Of a stretch of 64,000 nt of DNA, positions 25,999 through 34,047 are shown piece after piece. A program made the position numbers and the translations under genes. Within the stretch, counting starts at the first letter, position 1. Each line of letters begins with the position of its first letter. The notes beneath the pieces were generated by a model. It did no database searches. It was not told the origin of the DNA and saw only the letters and a program-made list of their open reading frames with translations. Source of the DNA: an uncultured Eubacteriales bacterium (GTDB taxonomy: Bacteria; Bacillota; Clostridia; Oscillospirales; Oscillospiraceae); assembly GCA_900544295.1 (NCBI GenBank), contig UQUO01000002.1:123044-187043 (forward strand). The letters are read 5' to 3'.

Positions 25999-26889
25999 TT
26001 ACTCCATAGGAGATAGGTCTTCGCTATGAGCCTCCAGAGCTTCGATTCGGTGATCTTGAGTCAGGATCTCCATCTGGCTTATAGCGATGGCATTGAGTTT
26101 TGTCAGCCGTTCGGCCTGAGACATCCCCTCATTGATGAACACCGCATTCAGGTTCTCCAGATTGGACAGGCAGACCAGCTGAGAGACATTGGCGTAGTCA
26201 CGGATATTCCCTTTCAGATCGGGATGGCTGTCCCGCCACTGCTTTGCAGTCATACCGAACAGGGCCATGTTCAACACATCGGCTTCACTGGCATACACCA
26301 TGGAAATCTGCTTTGCGGAAAGCTCCGGCGGAATCAGGTTCTCCTTGATAGCATCTGTATGGATGCGGTAATTGATCTTGGCCAGATTTCGCTTGATGTC
26401 CCAGCCAAGCTGTTTCATTTCCTCGGTCTTGAGCCGCTCAAACTCCTTGACCAGATACAGTTTGAATTCGACAGAGATCCACGAGGCAAACTCGAAGGCA
26501 ATCTCCTTGTGAGCGTAGGTTCCGCCATAGCGGCCAGCTTTGGAGATGATGCCGATAGCCCCGGTCGACTCCACCCATTTCTGAGGGGTCATCACAAAGC
26601 TGTTCAAGCCGGCCTGACTCCTAAACGCATCGAATTCGACACGGTTAAAAGACGGGTTGTATAGAGATTCCCAAACACCCAGGAACTCAATCGTGTTCCG
26701 GTTCCGCAGCCAGTTTTGGATAATGTAGCGAGGATTGTCGCTGTCCTTCAGCTTGGCGATGTCAGTCAAGCTGATAAAATCATCTCGCTCGGAATTCCAT
26801 AGCCCGCCGCGCAGAGCAAAACCAGAAAGGCCAAAATCAGGAGTTTGCGCCGGTTGGCGCGTATGGCAGCCGTGTTCACTGGTCTGCAC
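25999..26889 (-). CDS. KilA-N domain protein, 5' end replaced (fused across a junction)
   Basis: The KilA-N domain begins at about 26800: NSERDDFISLTDIAKLKDSD, then WVESTGAIGIISKAGRYGG and AHKEIAFEFASWISVEFKLY, and the family C-terminal part (LAKINYRIHTDAIKENLIPP, SNLENLNAVFINEGM). These are DNA-binding or antirepressor-type proteins of phages and mobile elements. The first 30 or so residues (GTG at 26889, TSEHGCHTRQPAQT) are not KilA-N: they are the start of a ferric-siderophore permease gene read in another frame. The native start codon is missing, so the gene is truncated and may be silent. Confidence 0.75.
   Translation of the reverse strand: MQTSEHGCHTRQPAQTPDFGLSGFALRGGLWNSERDDFISLTDIAKLKDSDNPRYIIQNWLRNRNTIEFLGVWESLYNPSFNRVEFDAFRSQAGLNSFVMTPQKWVESTGAIGIISKAGRYGGTYAHKEIAFEFASWISVEFKLYLVKEFERLKTEEMKQLGWDIKRNLAKINYRIHTDAIKENLIPPELSAKQISMVYASEADVLNMALFGMTAKQWRDSHPDLKGNIRDYANVSQLVCLSNLENLNAVFINEGMSQAERLTKLNAIAISQMEILTQDHRIEALEAHSEDLSPME
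26766..26879 (-). pseudogene. Truncated start of a second FecCD-type permease gene
   Basis: GTG at 26879 overlaps the stop of the complete permease gene (GTGA), the usual coupling of paired iron-siderophore permeases. It codes NTAAIRANRRKLLILAFLVL, the head and first membrane helix of such a permease, up to about 26800, where KilA-N sequence begins; the frame stops at 26766. The rest of this permease and the ATPase expected after it are absent. Confidence 0.75.
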
Positions 26890-27886
26890 CTCCCTTCAGG
26901 TTGGGCATGGTGGAGCAGCAGCCTGTTCCGGCGCTGCCCAGACGGATGGCTTTTCGGCCGTGCTTGAGCCGGTAAAAGAGCAGGCCGATAAAGATCAGGC
27001 TTCCCAGGATGCCCACGATCAGCTCGATGGGCAGCTCGTAGGGGGCGATTACGATCCGGCCGATCATGTCGCATACCAGCACAAAAATGGCGCCGAACAG
27101 GGCGGTGTCCACCAGCGTGCCCCGGGTCTTGTCTCCCTTGTACATGGCTACCACATTGGGCACGATCAGGCCGATGTAGGAGATGGAGCCGACCACCACC
27201 ACGATGGAGGCAGTGATCATGGCAGCGATGGTGAGCCCGGAAAAGAGGACCAGGTTATACGGGACACCCAGGTTCTTGGAAAAATCCTTGCCCAGTCCCA
27301 CAATGTTGAAATGGTTGGCGAAGAGGAAGGCCAGCACCACCAGCGGCACCGTCAGCCAGACGATCTCATACCGGCCCTTCAGCACCAGGGAAAAGTGGCC
27401 CACCAGCCAGGAGGACAGGGCCTGGGTCATCTCGTACTTGTACGCCAGATAGTTGGTAATGCCGCCGATGACATTGCCGAACATAATGCCCACCAGAGGG
27501 ACCATCACCACATCCTTGAACTGGATGCGCTGAATGAACCAAACGAAGATCCAAGTGCCCAGAATTGCTGTGGCAAAGGCGAAGATGGCACGGCTCCACA
27601 GGGTGGAGGCCGGCATAAACAGGAGCGCCAGCAAGATGCCGAACTGGGCCGAGGAGATGGTGGCCCCGGTGGTTGGGGACACGAATTTGTTGCTGCACAA
27701 CTGCTGCATGATAAGCCCTGCTACGCTCATGCCGATTCCAGTACACAGGATGGCCAGTAGGCGCGGCAGTCGGGAGATCAGGAAGACCTCCATCTGCTCG
27801 AAGTTTCCTGCCAGCAGCTCTGCCAGCGTCAGGTCAATCACGCCCACAAACAGTGAGCAGCAGGACAAGACAAGCAACAGAGCCAA
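26876..27886 (-). CDS. FecCD-type ferric-siderophore ABC permease
   Basis: 336 residues with nine to ten membrane helices; family marks are the tract GTGIGMSVAGLIMQQLC (near 45-65), the SPTTGATISSAQFG turn and VGSISYIGLIVPNVVAM (near 240-256). It forms the membrane part of an iron-siderophore or haem importer. The coding frame is open upstream to a TGA near 27940, yet no ATG lies behind the GGGGAGG site; TTG 27886 is the first usable start, so the true start may be a rare codon nearer 27920. A palindromic operator lies at 27942-27957. The partner permease is truncated, and no ATPase or binding protein is present. Confidence 0.85.
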   Translation of the reverse strand: MALLLVLSCCSLFVGVIDLTLAELLAGNFEQMEVFLISRLPRLLAILCTGIGMSVAGLIMQQLCSNKFVSPTTGATISSAQFGILLALLFMPASTLWSRAIFAFATAILGTWIFVWFIQRIQFKDVVMVPLVGIMFGNVIGGITNYLAYKYEMTQALSSWLVGHFSLVLKGRYEIVWLTVPLVVLAFLFANHFNIVGLGKDFSKNLGVPYNLVLFSGLTIAAMITASIVVVVGSISYIGLIVPNVVAMYKGDKTRGTLVDTALFGAIFVLVCDMIGRIVIAPYELPIELIVGILGSLIFIGLLFYRLKHGRKAIRLGSAGTGCCSTMPNLKGGADQ

Positions 27887-27941
27887 GAGAACTATGGTAG
27901 AACGATACGGTCTGATACAATCCTCCCCTTTCTTTCATGCG

Positions 27942-27957
27942 GTTAGCTATGGCTAAC
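27942..27957 (-). promoter_or_regulatory. DtxR-type operator (site a), FecCD gene
   Basis: GTTAGC-TATG-GCTAAC, perfect 6-bp arms, upstream of the permease ribosome site. Confidence 0.75.
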
Positions 27958-27971
27958 TACTTTGCAAAAAA

Positions 27972-28020
27972 AGATGCGCAGCGGCGATTGGACTTACCAT
28001 GCATCACGCACTGCGCATCG
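27972..28020 (-). terminator. Terminator of the P-type ATPase operon
   Basis: On the minus strand GATGCGCAG ... CTGCGCATC followed by TTTTTTT, 80 bases after the ATPase stop; the long loop can fold further. Confidence 0.7.
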
Positions 28021-28100
28021 TGGGCTTACTATAGCACATGGAGTTAGTCATGTGCAACCACGCAAAAAGAACAAGCTACCAAGCGGAAAGGATTCTTTTT

Positions 28101-30215
28101 TTATCCATTATGCGAATTGTTGCCCCGAGCGGACTGCGTCTGAGCAGTCAGCCGGCCCATGCTCCGCAGGCTGACGCCCAGGGTGGAGAGATTGTGCAGC
28201 GTGGCAGAGGTGGCGGGCGGCAGAACACCGGCCACACCAAGGGCAATCAGGGTGCCGTTGAAGCCGATAACGAAGCGGTAGTTGGAGTGGATGCGCGCCA
28301 TCAGCGCCATGGCGATCCGGCGCAGCTCTACCAGTTCCAAGAGACTGTCGGCAGCGATGGTGATGTCCGCAATCTCCCGGGCGATGGCGGCGCCGTCGCT
28401 GATGGCAATGCCTGCATCCGCCTCGGACAAGGCCGGTGAGTCGTTGATGCCGTCGCCCACCATCAGGACGGTATGCCCCTCCCGGCGGAGCCTTGCCACA
28501 TACTCCGCCTTGTCCGCCGGCAGGACTCCGGCGCGGAAGTCATCCACTCCCACCTGTGCGGCGATGGCTGCGGCGGTGCGGTAGCTGTCGCCGGTGAGCA
28601 TGACGGTACTGGTGACTCCCAGAGCACGGAGGGCAGAGAGGGCTTCCTTTGCCTCCTCCCGCAGCGGGTCGGAGATGCAGATCACGGCGGCCAGCTGTCC
28701 CCCCACCGCCAGATACAGGTGGGAATACTCCGGCGGCAGGGCGTCAAAGCGCTCCTGTTCGCCTTCCGGAATGACGCAGCCCTCATCCTCAAAGACAAAG
28801 TGGGCGCTGCCGATGAGGACCCGCTCCCCATCGACGGTGCTGGCGATGCCGTGGGCCACCAGATATTCCACCTTGGAGTGGTACTCCTCGTGACGCAGGC
28901 CCCGGCGCTTCGCCTCCTCCACCACGGCGTTGGCCATGGAATGGGGGAAGTGTTCTTCCAGACAGGCGGCCAGCCGCAGCATTTCGGCTTCCTCTTTGCC
29001 GCCGAAGGGCACCACCTGAGCTACCCGGGGGCAGGCGTGGGTCAGGGTGCCGGTCTTGTCAAAGACAATGGTGTCGGCGGCAGCTACCGCCTCCAGGAAC
29101 TTGCCGCCCTTAACGGTGATGTGGGACTTGCCAGCCTCCCGCATGGCGGAGAGGACAGCCAAGGGCATAGCCAGTTTCAGGGCGCAGGAGAAGTCCACCA
29201 TCAGCACCGACAGGGCTCGCGCCACATTCCGGGTGAGGGCAAAGCTGATGAGGCTCCCGGCGAAGGTATAGGGCACCAGCTTGTCTGCCAGATTGGCAGC
29301 CTTGCTCTCGGCCTCCGACTTCATCTGCTCCGACTGCTCAATCATGTGAACGATTTGGTCATAGCGGCTCTGCCCGGAGGCCTGCTTTACCTCCAGCACA
29401 CACTCGCCCTCCTCCACCACGGTGCCGGCATAGACTGCGCCGCCGGGGCGCTTGGGTACCGGGATGGATTCGCCGGTGAGGGACGCCTGATTGACAGTGA
29501 CCTCCCCCTCCAGCACCAGGCCGTCCACGGGGACGATGCCGCCGGCGCGGACGACTACCGCATCCCCCGGCTGGATCTGGGACACAGGGACCAGCACTTC
29601 GCCCTGGGCCGTGCGCAGCCAGACCCGGTCCACATTCAGCGACATACACCGGGCCAGATCCGCCACAGATTTCTTCCTTGTCCACTCCTCCAGCAGTTCA
29701 CCTACCTCCAGCAGGAACATGACCATTCCGGCGGTTCCAAAGTCCCTTCTGCAGGCGGAAATGGAAATAGACAGGGCATCCAGCAGCTCCACCTTGATGC
29801 GGCGGCGCAGCAAGCAGTGCAGTCCTCGCCGTACAAAGGGGATCATGCGCCAGAGAATACGGGCAATCCGCAATGGGGACGGGAGAAACAGGGTACAGGC
29901 AGCTTTGCACACTACCTTAGTTACCAGCTTCTCTTCAAATTCCCGGTTCAGCGCCCGGCTGCTGTGGGCGGGCAGCGCGGTGGTCCGCTCCGCCTCCTGC
30001 CAGGAAAAATGCCGAATTTCGTTCAGCACGGCTTGGCGAGTCCCATCGTAGTACAGGATGACGCAGCAGGTTCGCTCATGGACGGTGACCTGCCGGCACC
30101 AGGACTTTCCCTGAATCCATGCCTCCAGCAGATCCGCCTGAGCGAGTGTCATTTGTTTTTGCCGCAGCCGGAACCGGATGCGCCCCCGGCTTTCGTGCAA
30201 TATGGTTGCGTTCAT
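28101..30215 (-). CDS. Heavy-metal P1B-type ATPase with SCALK membrane motif
   Basis: 704 residues from the ATG at 30215 (AAGGAGG five bases upstream). A 70-residue N-terminal HMA-like domain (GRIRFRLRQKQMTLAQADLL, no CxxC), actuator loop SLTGESIPVPKRPGG (near 240), transmembrane ion motif DFSCALKLAMP (near 345) in place of CPC or SPC, phosphorylation site DKTGTLTHACP (near 390), and hinge GDGINDSPALSEADAGIAI (near 615). It pumps a metal ion across the membrane with ATP; the altered motif points to Mn, Fe, Co or Zn rather than Cu. Encoded with a DUF6110 protein and a microprotein, as in related clostridia. Confidence 0.87.
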   Translation of the reverse strand: MNATILHESRGRIRFRLRQKQMTLAQADLLEAWIQGKSWCRQVTVHERTCCVILYYDGTRQAVLNEIRHFSWQEAERTTALPAHSSRALNREFEEKLVTKVVCKAACTLFLPSPLRIARILWRMIPFVRRGLHCLLRRRIKVELLDALSISISACRRDFGTAGMVMFLLEVGELLEEWTRKKSVADLARCMSLNVDRVWLRTAQGEVLVPVSQIQPGDAVVVRAGGIVPVDGLVLEGEVTVNQASLTGESIPVPKRPGGAVYAGTVVEEGECVLEVKQASGQSRYDQIVHMIEQSEQMKSEAESKAANLADKLVPYTFAGSLISFALTRNVARALSVLMVDFSCALKLAMPLAVLSAMREAGKSHITVKGGKFLEAVAAADTIVFDKTGTLTHACPRVAQVVPFGGKEEAEMLRLAACLEEHFPHSMANAVVEEAKRRGLRHEEYHSKVEYLVAHGIASTVDGERVLIGSAHFVFEDEGCVIPEGEQERFDALPPEYSHLYLAVGGQLAAVICISDPLREEAKEALSALRALGVTSTVMLTGDSYRTAAAIAAQVGVDDFRAGVLPADKAEYVARLRREGHTVLMVGDGINDSPALSEADAGIAISDGAAIAREIADITIAADSLLELVELRRIAMALMARIHSNYRFVIGFNGTLIALGVAGVLPPATSATLHNLSTLGVSLRSMGRLTAQTQSARGNNSHNG

Positions 30216-30231
30216 AGGTTCCTCCTTCACG

Positions 30232-30260
30232 AAAAGAGGGAGCCGCTGGCGGCTCCCTCT
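30232..30260 (-). terminator. Hairpin between DUF6110 and P-type ATPase genes
   Basis: GAGGGAGCCGC / GCGGCTCCCTC followed on the minus strand by CTTTTCG. It lies inside the operon, eight bases from the DUF6110 stop, so it may reduce read-through into the ATPase gene. Confidence 0.65.
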
Positions 30261-30267
30261 GGGTCAA

Positions 30268-30540
30268 TCAGGCTTCTTCGCTCTCCAGATTGGCAGCGGC
30301 GGCTTCCTCCGCTTCCTTCGCAGCCCGGTCCTCATTCAGCTCCTTGGCGGAGGCCAGAATGTCCGCGGCGTTTTCCTGCACCGTGGTCACAGTCCCCATG
30401 ACCGAATCCTTCATCCGCAGGCCGGCGGCCGTGACATGGACATAGGCTTTCTTGGCGTCCTTGCTGGACAGCAGCTTGATGCCAAAAGAACCAAACAACG
30501 CACCACCCGCAAAGCAGGCAAGTTTCGTATAAACGCTCAT
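30268..30540 (-). CDS. DUF6110-family small protein
   Basis: 90 residues. Hydrophobic head (KLACFAGGALFGSFGIKLL, 6-24), a SKDAKKAYVHVTAAGLRMKD helix, and an Ala/Glu-rich tail (NEDRAAKEAEEAAAA). Such proteins are regularly encoded next to this P-type ATPase family; a role as accessory or metallochaperone is only a guess. It has its own ribosome site and sits between the microprotein and the ATPase. Confidence 0.75.
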   Translation of the reverse strand: MSVYTKLACFAGGALFGSFGIKLLSSKDAKKAYVHVTAAGLRMKDSVMGTVTTVQENAADILASAKELNEDRAAKEAEEAAAANLESEEA

Positions 30541-30558
30541 TGCAATACTTCCTTTCCC

Positions 30559-30639
30559 TTATTTCCGTTTGTAGCCGGTGACCATGACCATAATCATGCA
30601 GATCACAGCGCCCCACGCCCAAAAACGATGCTGTTTCAT
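30559..30639 (-). CDS. 26-residue single-span membrane microprotein
   Basis: MKQHRFWAWGAVICMIMVMV plus TGYKRK: a basic head, one hydrophobic span with a Cys and several Met, a basic tail. AAGGAG lies eight bases before the ATG, and the next gene starts 18 bases after the stop. Short proteins of this design recur upstream of DUF6110/P-type ATPase pairs in clostridia as far as I recall. It may modulate the pump, as other small membrane proteins do. First gene of the operon. Confidence 0.65.
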   Translation of the reverse strand: MKQHRFWAWGAVICMIMVMVTGYKRK

Positions 30640-30709
30640 CGCTGTCACTCCTTCTGAATGCTTTGGAATGTCTGATTATTGTAGCAGAAAAGGTGGGTGT
30701 TTGTCGCTG

Positions 30710-31630
30710 TCAAAACGGACGCGGAGTTGCGGTTTCCGACATTTTTCTGTACTGGCCGGGAGTCATGCCATACTCCCGCTTGAATGCTGCGTTGAACTGG
30801 CTCATACCCTCATACCCTACAGCCTGCGCAATTTGCTGAATGGGCATCCGGGTGGTGCAGATCAGCTCTTGTGCCCGTCGGAGGCGCTGTTGAACCAAAA
30901 AGCTGTGAATCGGTACGCCGTAGGCGCGGCGGAACCCTTCTTTCAAGAAGGTCGGGGAAAGCGAAAACTGTTTGCAGAGGAACGCAATGGTAAGCTTATC
31001 AGACAGATGCGTCTGGATGTATGCCTTGACTTCCAACAGACTGTGGGATACTGGGCAGCCTGAGCCGGAGAGAGAGCCATTCGATTCAGATACCTCGGTG
31101 CAGAGCAGATACAGCAGTTCCACCGACTTGAAAACACAGTAGCGTTCCTGCTCCTGCTCAGACAGATAGCGAACCGTTTCAAAAAATGACTGCGTCCAAG
31201 GTGTGCCGCACAGAGCCATGCAACCGTTCCTCGCCGTCATCTTCTCCTTGACGATCCTGGTGTCCAACCTCATCCCCAGGGTGGAACAGACCGTCACAAG
31301 GCTTTCTTTTGCGGCTTTGGCGTCTACGGCAATCAAAACGCCGCCCAGGTTTCCGCTACACTGACACGAGCGGAGAGCGGAGCTGTCGGAGAGGAGGAAG
31401 ATCCCCGGAGCCTCCACCATGCAGGAAGCACCCTGTAACGCTCGGACAGTAAGGCGGCCGGTCAAACAGAACAGCGCCTCAAACTGGAGCGGTGCGCCGC
31501 ACACTGGGACAGACCGCAGAGGTTCCTGCTCCGGCTCCGGCAGGGAAAAGCGGCAGATCTGCACCCCCGGCATACCGTGGCTCCAGCGGCCCGTGCCGGA
31601 GCCCTGGCTCAATAAATATTCCTTCAGCAT
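30710..31630 (-). CDS. AraC-family regulator, PchR/YbtA-like
   Basis: 306 residues: an N-terminal sensing domain (1-190) without a recognised pocket and two C-terminal helix-turn-helix motifs (about 205-300; IAFLCKQFSLSPTFLKEGFRR and QIAQAVGYEGMSQFNAAFKREYG). AraC regulators such as PchR and YbtA switch on siderophore uptake when the ferric siderophore is bound, and this gene lies between metal-transport units, so a similar role is likely. It stands alone on the minus strand between the flavodoxin and microprotein genes. No GTTAGC operator precedes it. Confidence 0.85.
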   Translation of the reverse strand: MLKEYLLSQGSGTGRWSHGMPGVQICRFSLPEPEQEPLRSVPVCGAPLQFEALFCLTGRLTVRALQGASCMVEAPGIFLLSDSSALRSCQCSGNLGGVLIAVDAKAAKESLVTVCSTLGMRLDTRIVKEKMTARNGCMALCGTPWTQSFFETVRYLSEQEQERYCVFKSVELLYLLCTEVSESNGSLSGSGCPVSHSLLEVKAYIQTHLSDKLTIAFLCKQFSLSPTFLKEGFRRAYGVPIHSFLVQQRLRRAQELICTTRMPIQQIAQAVGYEGMSQFNAAFKREYGMTPGQYRKMSETATPRPF

Positions 31631-31696
31631 GATTTCTCACGACCTGTTTCTCTGAGTTCGAAATTGGTTTCGCCTATGCTGGCTGGGGAACCAGAG

Positions 31697-31735
31697 AGAA
31701 GGCAGGAGACGAGATCCTCCTGCCTTCTGCGGTGT
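31697..31735. terminator. Hairpin after the flavodoxin gene
   Basis: AGAAGGCAGGAG / CTCCTGCCTTCT stem with a 7-base loop; T-run on the plus side, pyrimidine tail on the minus side. Confidence 0.65.
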
Positions 31736-31740
31736 TTTTG

Positions 31741-32163
31741 TCAGGCCAGTGACGCGCCCAGCTCGCGGCAGGCTGCCAGAGCGTCATCGTCCGGAGCCTC
31801 GTTGCAGATCACGCTGTCACAGGCCAGATTGGCGCCGTCGTCGTTGCAGCGGGACTCCCAGCTGCGCATCCATTCGCCATCGCCCCAGCCGTAGGAGCCG
31901 AACAGGGCGATATTCTTCCCGCGCAGCCTGCCCTCGCAGGCGGTGAACATGGGCTCGAACTCGCTCTCCTCCAGCTGCTCCGACCCCATGGAGGGGCAGC
32001 CAAAGGCGATGGCGGAATATTCGCTGATCTGCTCCGGGGAGAACTCTGCGGCGGTGATCACAGATACCTCGGCGCCCTTGCCCTTGGCGCCTTCAGCCAC
32101 CGCCATGGCCATGGCCTCGGTGTTTCCCGTGCCGCTCCAATACACAACTGCAACTTTACTCAT
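31741..32163 (-). CDS. Short-chain flavodoxin
   Basis: 140 residues with the FMN phosphate loop SGTGNTEAMA (near 10-19) and the GSYGWGDGEW isoalloxazine loop (near 88-97). A cytoplasmic one-electron carrier that replaces ferredoxin when iron is short. Encoded 45 bases after DUF3793, and both lie behind a metal-type operator, which fits iron-limitation control. Confidence 0.92.
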   Translation of the reverse strand: MSKVAVVYWSGTGNTEAMAMAVAEGAKGKGAEVSVITAAEFSPEQISEYSAIAFGCPSMGSEQLEESEFEPMFTACEGRLRGKNIALFGSYGWGDGEWMRSWESRCNDDGANLACDSVICNEAPDDDALAACRELGASLA

Positions 32164-32208
32164 AAGACTTTAGCGACCTTTCTTTCTGGATTTGTTATGG
32201 TAGAAACA

Positions 32209-32760
32209 TCAACCAGCCACGGTGAGCTGCTCGATGGATTTCCCTTGCTGCCACTGCCGGAAGTAGATTTTGCTGCACATCTCGTATTTCTCAAAGATAT
32301 TTCTGGCGGCCTGTTCGTCGCCGTAGACCTTCCAGCAGTCCACGCACTTGTGATTGCACGCCCGATTGCAGATAAAGCCCAGCACATCCTCCGGCGGATA
32401 GCTCAAAAACAGTCCGATCTCATGGGGAAATTCCCCCTCGCTCCGGAGCCGGTGGATCAGGTGAACCACACAGCCATTGGGATTTTCCGGCACATAGCCG
32501 TATTTGAGAAGCAATGCTCTGGCGCGGTGATCGGTCAGATCGCTCTCCAGCGCATTGGGCCGGTAGGCGTAAATCAAAGCGCGGCCTTTGCAAGCCCGGA
32601 GCGGCAGAACGCGGATGCCCTTGGGCACCAGTTTCTTGTTCAGCCGGCACAAGTCTCGCGTCAGATCCTTCCGGCTGGGGCAGGCGCAGGAAAAGAGGTT
32701 TCCCGTCTTGATCCCGGCCAGGGTGGGAGAACAATGGCGAATCAGCAGATCCTCTGACAT
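32209..32760 (-). CDS. DUF3793-family protein
   Basis: 183 residues from the ATG at 32760 (GAGGG upstream). Head MSEDLLIRHCSPTLAGIKTG and the YAYRPNALESDL and LGYPPEDV-like (LSYPPEDVLGFI) blocks mark the family, with a Cys-rich CNRACNHKCVDCWKVYGD near residue 137. DUF3793 genes regularly accompany flavodoxin in iron-controlled units of Firmicutes; its action is unknown, perhaps haem or flavin handling. Confidence 0.85.
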   Translation of the reverse strand: MSEDLLIRHCSPTLAGIKTGNLFSCACPSRKDLTRDLCRLNKKLVPKGIRVLPLRACKGRALIYAYRPNALESDLTDHRARALLLKYGYVPENPNGCVVHLIHRLRSEGEFPHEIGLFLSYPPEDVLGFICNRACNHKCVDCWKVYGDEQAARNIFEKYEMCSKIYFRQWQQGKSIEQLTVAG

Positions 32761-32830
32761 AGGCGTTTCCCTCACAAAATCATGTCCATTCGAAGACTGT
32801 ACGGCGAAATAAAAAACTGACAGTAAATGT

Positions 32831-32848
32831 GGTTAGCGATTGCTAACC
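32831..32848 (-). promoter_or_regulatory. DtxR-type operator (site b), DUF3793-flavodoxin unit
   Basis: GGTTAGC-GATT-GCTAACC, perfect 7-bp arms. A degenerate second copy (GGTAGCTAACTAAC) lies at 32886-32899, just downstream of the -10 element. Confidence 0.78.
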
Positions 32849-32902
32849 AATGCGTTAAATATATAGCCGCCGCCTTTTAGTTTGCGGTAGCTAACTAACG
32901 CA

Positions 32903-32931
32903 ATTATATACAGGACAAATTCGCTTGTCAA
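32903..32931 (-). promoter_or_regulatory. Promoter of the DUF3793-flavodoxin unit
   Basis: Minus strand TTGACA (32931-32926), 17 bases, TATAAT (32908-32903): consensus promoter; the operators lie downstream of it. Confidence 0.8.
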
Positions 32932-32985
32932 GAGGACGGATGGATTTTGCTGACAGAAAAAATGGCGCTTGTCGGACGCCTGTGT

Positions 32986-32991
32986 TATAAT
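32986..32991 (+). promoter_or_regulatory. Extended -10 of the DtxR-family regulator gene
   Basis: TGTTATAAT with no good -35; about 30 bases before the start codon. No GTTAGC palindrome lies between it and the gene. Confidence 0.45.
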
Positions 32992-33021
32992 AAGCAAAAC
33001 GCCCGTTTTTTGGAGGTTCCT

Positions 33022-33417
33022 ATGGCGATTCACGAGTCTGGCCAGATGTATCTGGAAACCATCTATATTCTTTCACAGAACAGCACCTTCGTTCGAGCTA
33101 TCGATGTGGGAGCGCAGTTGGGCTTTACCAAGCCCAGCGTCAGCAGAGCCATGTCCATTCTGAAAAAGGACGGATATGTGAATGTGGATGCTGACGGTGC
33201 GATCACCCTGACGGAGACCGGGCTTGCCATTGCTAAGACGATGTACACCCGCCACACGGTGTTGAGCCAGCTGCTGATGGAATTAGGCGTGGACGAAGAG
33301 ACTGCGACCGAAGATGCCTGCCGGATCGAGCATGTGATCAGCGAAAAATCCTTTGCGGCGGTGCAGGCGCACTTGGAGCAGGTAACGAAAATGCGGGAAG
33401 ATGCGCACGGGCAATGA
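33022..33417 (+). CDS. DtxR/MntR-family metal-dependent transcription regulator
   Basis: 131 residues. Winged helix-turn-helix (about 1-65; LETIYILSQNSTFVRAIDVG, LGFTKPSVSRAMSILKKDGYV) followed by the dimerisation and metal-binding helices (70-131; HTVLSQLLMELGVDEETATEDACRIEHVIS with His and Glu ligands). No SH3 domain, so it has the short MntR-like form. Such regulators repress when loaded with Fe(II) or Mn(II). It is the only DtxR-type protein in the window and lies beside one of seven GTTAGC-N4-GCTAAC palindromes, so it is the best candidate to bind them. TGGAGG precedes the ATG. Confidence 0.9.
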   Translation: MAIHESGQMYLETIYILSQNSTFVRAIDVGAQLGFTKPSVSRAMSILKKDGYVNVDADGAITLTETGLAIAKTMYTRHTVLSQLLMELGVDEETATEDACRIEHVISEKSFAAVQAHLEQVTKMREDAHGQ

Positions 33418-33495
33418 GCCTATGCTAATTTGGCGGACTTTGCTATCGAGCGGCAACGCGATAAGTGAATACCTGCCATTTGGCACGGAATATCA

Positions 33496-33532
33496 AATGC
33501 GGTGGAGCCTGGATATGGCCTCCACCGCATTT
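33496..33532 (+). terminator. Terminator after the DtxR-family gene
   Basis: AAATGCGGTGGAG / CTCCACCGCATTT 13-bp stem, then TTATG. Confidence 0.8.
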
Positions 33533-33614
33533 TATGTGATCTGCGCTTTTAAATCAGGAGCGACCTGCTGTGTAAGTTCACCGCCAAGCGTACCTGCTCC
33601 ATAGCTCCAAACGC

Positions 33615-33758
33615 TTACGGCAGCTCATCCTTATGTGTCTGCTGGCTTTTCAAAACCTTTCGGGCGGCTTTTTTGATATTATGGCACACGCCAAGAATAG
33701 CGATGCAAAACAGCATAGCCGCTAATCCATATCCAAACGACTGCATTGCCGTGTTCAT
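33615..33758 (-). CDS. 47-residue membrane protein
   Basis: MNTAMQSFGYGLAAMLFCIA begins the protein; one membrane span (8-27) and a basic tail (NIKKAARKVLKSQQ). Start chosen at 33758 after GAGGCG. Third gene of the methyltransferase-HMA unit. It resembles the small helper proteins of metal transporters such as the FeoB-associated type, but no family can be named. Confidence 0.6.
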   Translation of the reverse strand: MNTAMQSFGYGLAAMLFCIAILGVCHNIKKAARKVLKSQQTHKDELP

Positions 33759-33795
33759 ATTCACGCCTCTTTTCTGACCGCTGCCGCCAATGAAC

Positions 33796-34041
33796 TCAGC
33801 CGAATAGTCCTCTTTTTTTATACGGCTCTTTCTGGATCGCTCCGACCTCATACCCCGTGCCGCGAATGGCGTTCATGAGCACCTCCGTGTCCAGCTCTGT
33901 TTCAGAGAGGATCACGGTCTGGTTTTTGCTCCGGGAAGAACTCACCTTTTTGACCGGGCAGGCTTTGCGCACAGCGTCATTGACATGGGCCTCGCACATC
34001 CCGCACATCATTCCATTGACTTCCACTGTGTACTTCCACAT
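33796..34041 (-). CDS. Heavy-metal-associated (HMA) domain protein
   Basis: 81 residues, ferredoxin-like metal-binding fold with the site GMMCGMCEAHVNDAV (9-23, MxCxxC). The tail (EPYKKRGLFG) is short. Free HMA proteins carry Cu or other soft metal ions to pumps; the cargo's P-type ATPase lacks a CxxC in its own N-domain, so this protein could supply one. It begins six bases after the reading end of the methyltransferase gene, with AAGGAG as ribosome site. Confidence 0.88.
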   Translation of the reverse strand: MWKYTVEVNGMMCGMCEAHVNDAVRKACPVKKVSSSRSKNQTVILSETELDTEVLMNAIRGTGYEVGAIQKEPYKKRGLFG

Positions 34042-34047
34042 GTTCTC

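Noticed and set aside
26790..26800. GAATTC at the permease/KilA-N junction, suggesting a cloning artefact at an EcoRI site.
   Set aside because: A single six-base site is expected often by chance, and the right junction has no such site.
25999..26889. Prophage, on the basis of the KilA-N domain.
   Set aside because: No capsid, terminase, tail, lysis or integrase gene is present in the region; relaxase genes point to a mobilizable element.
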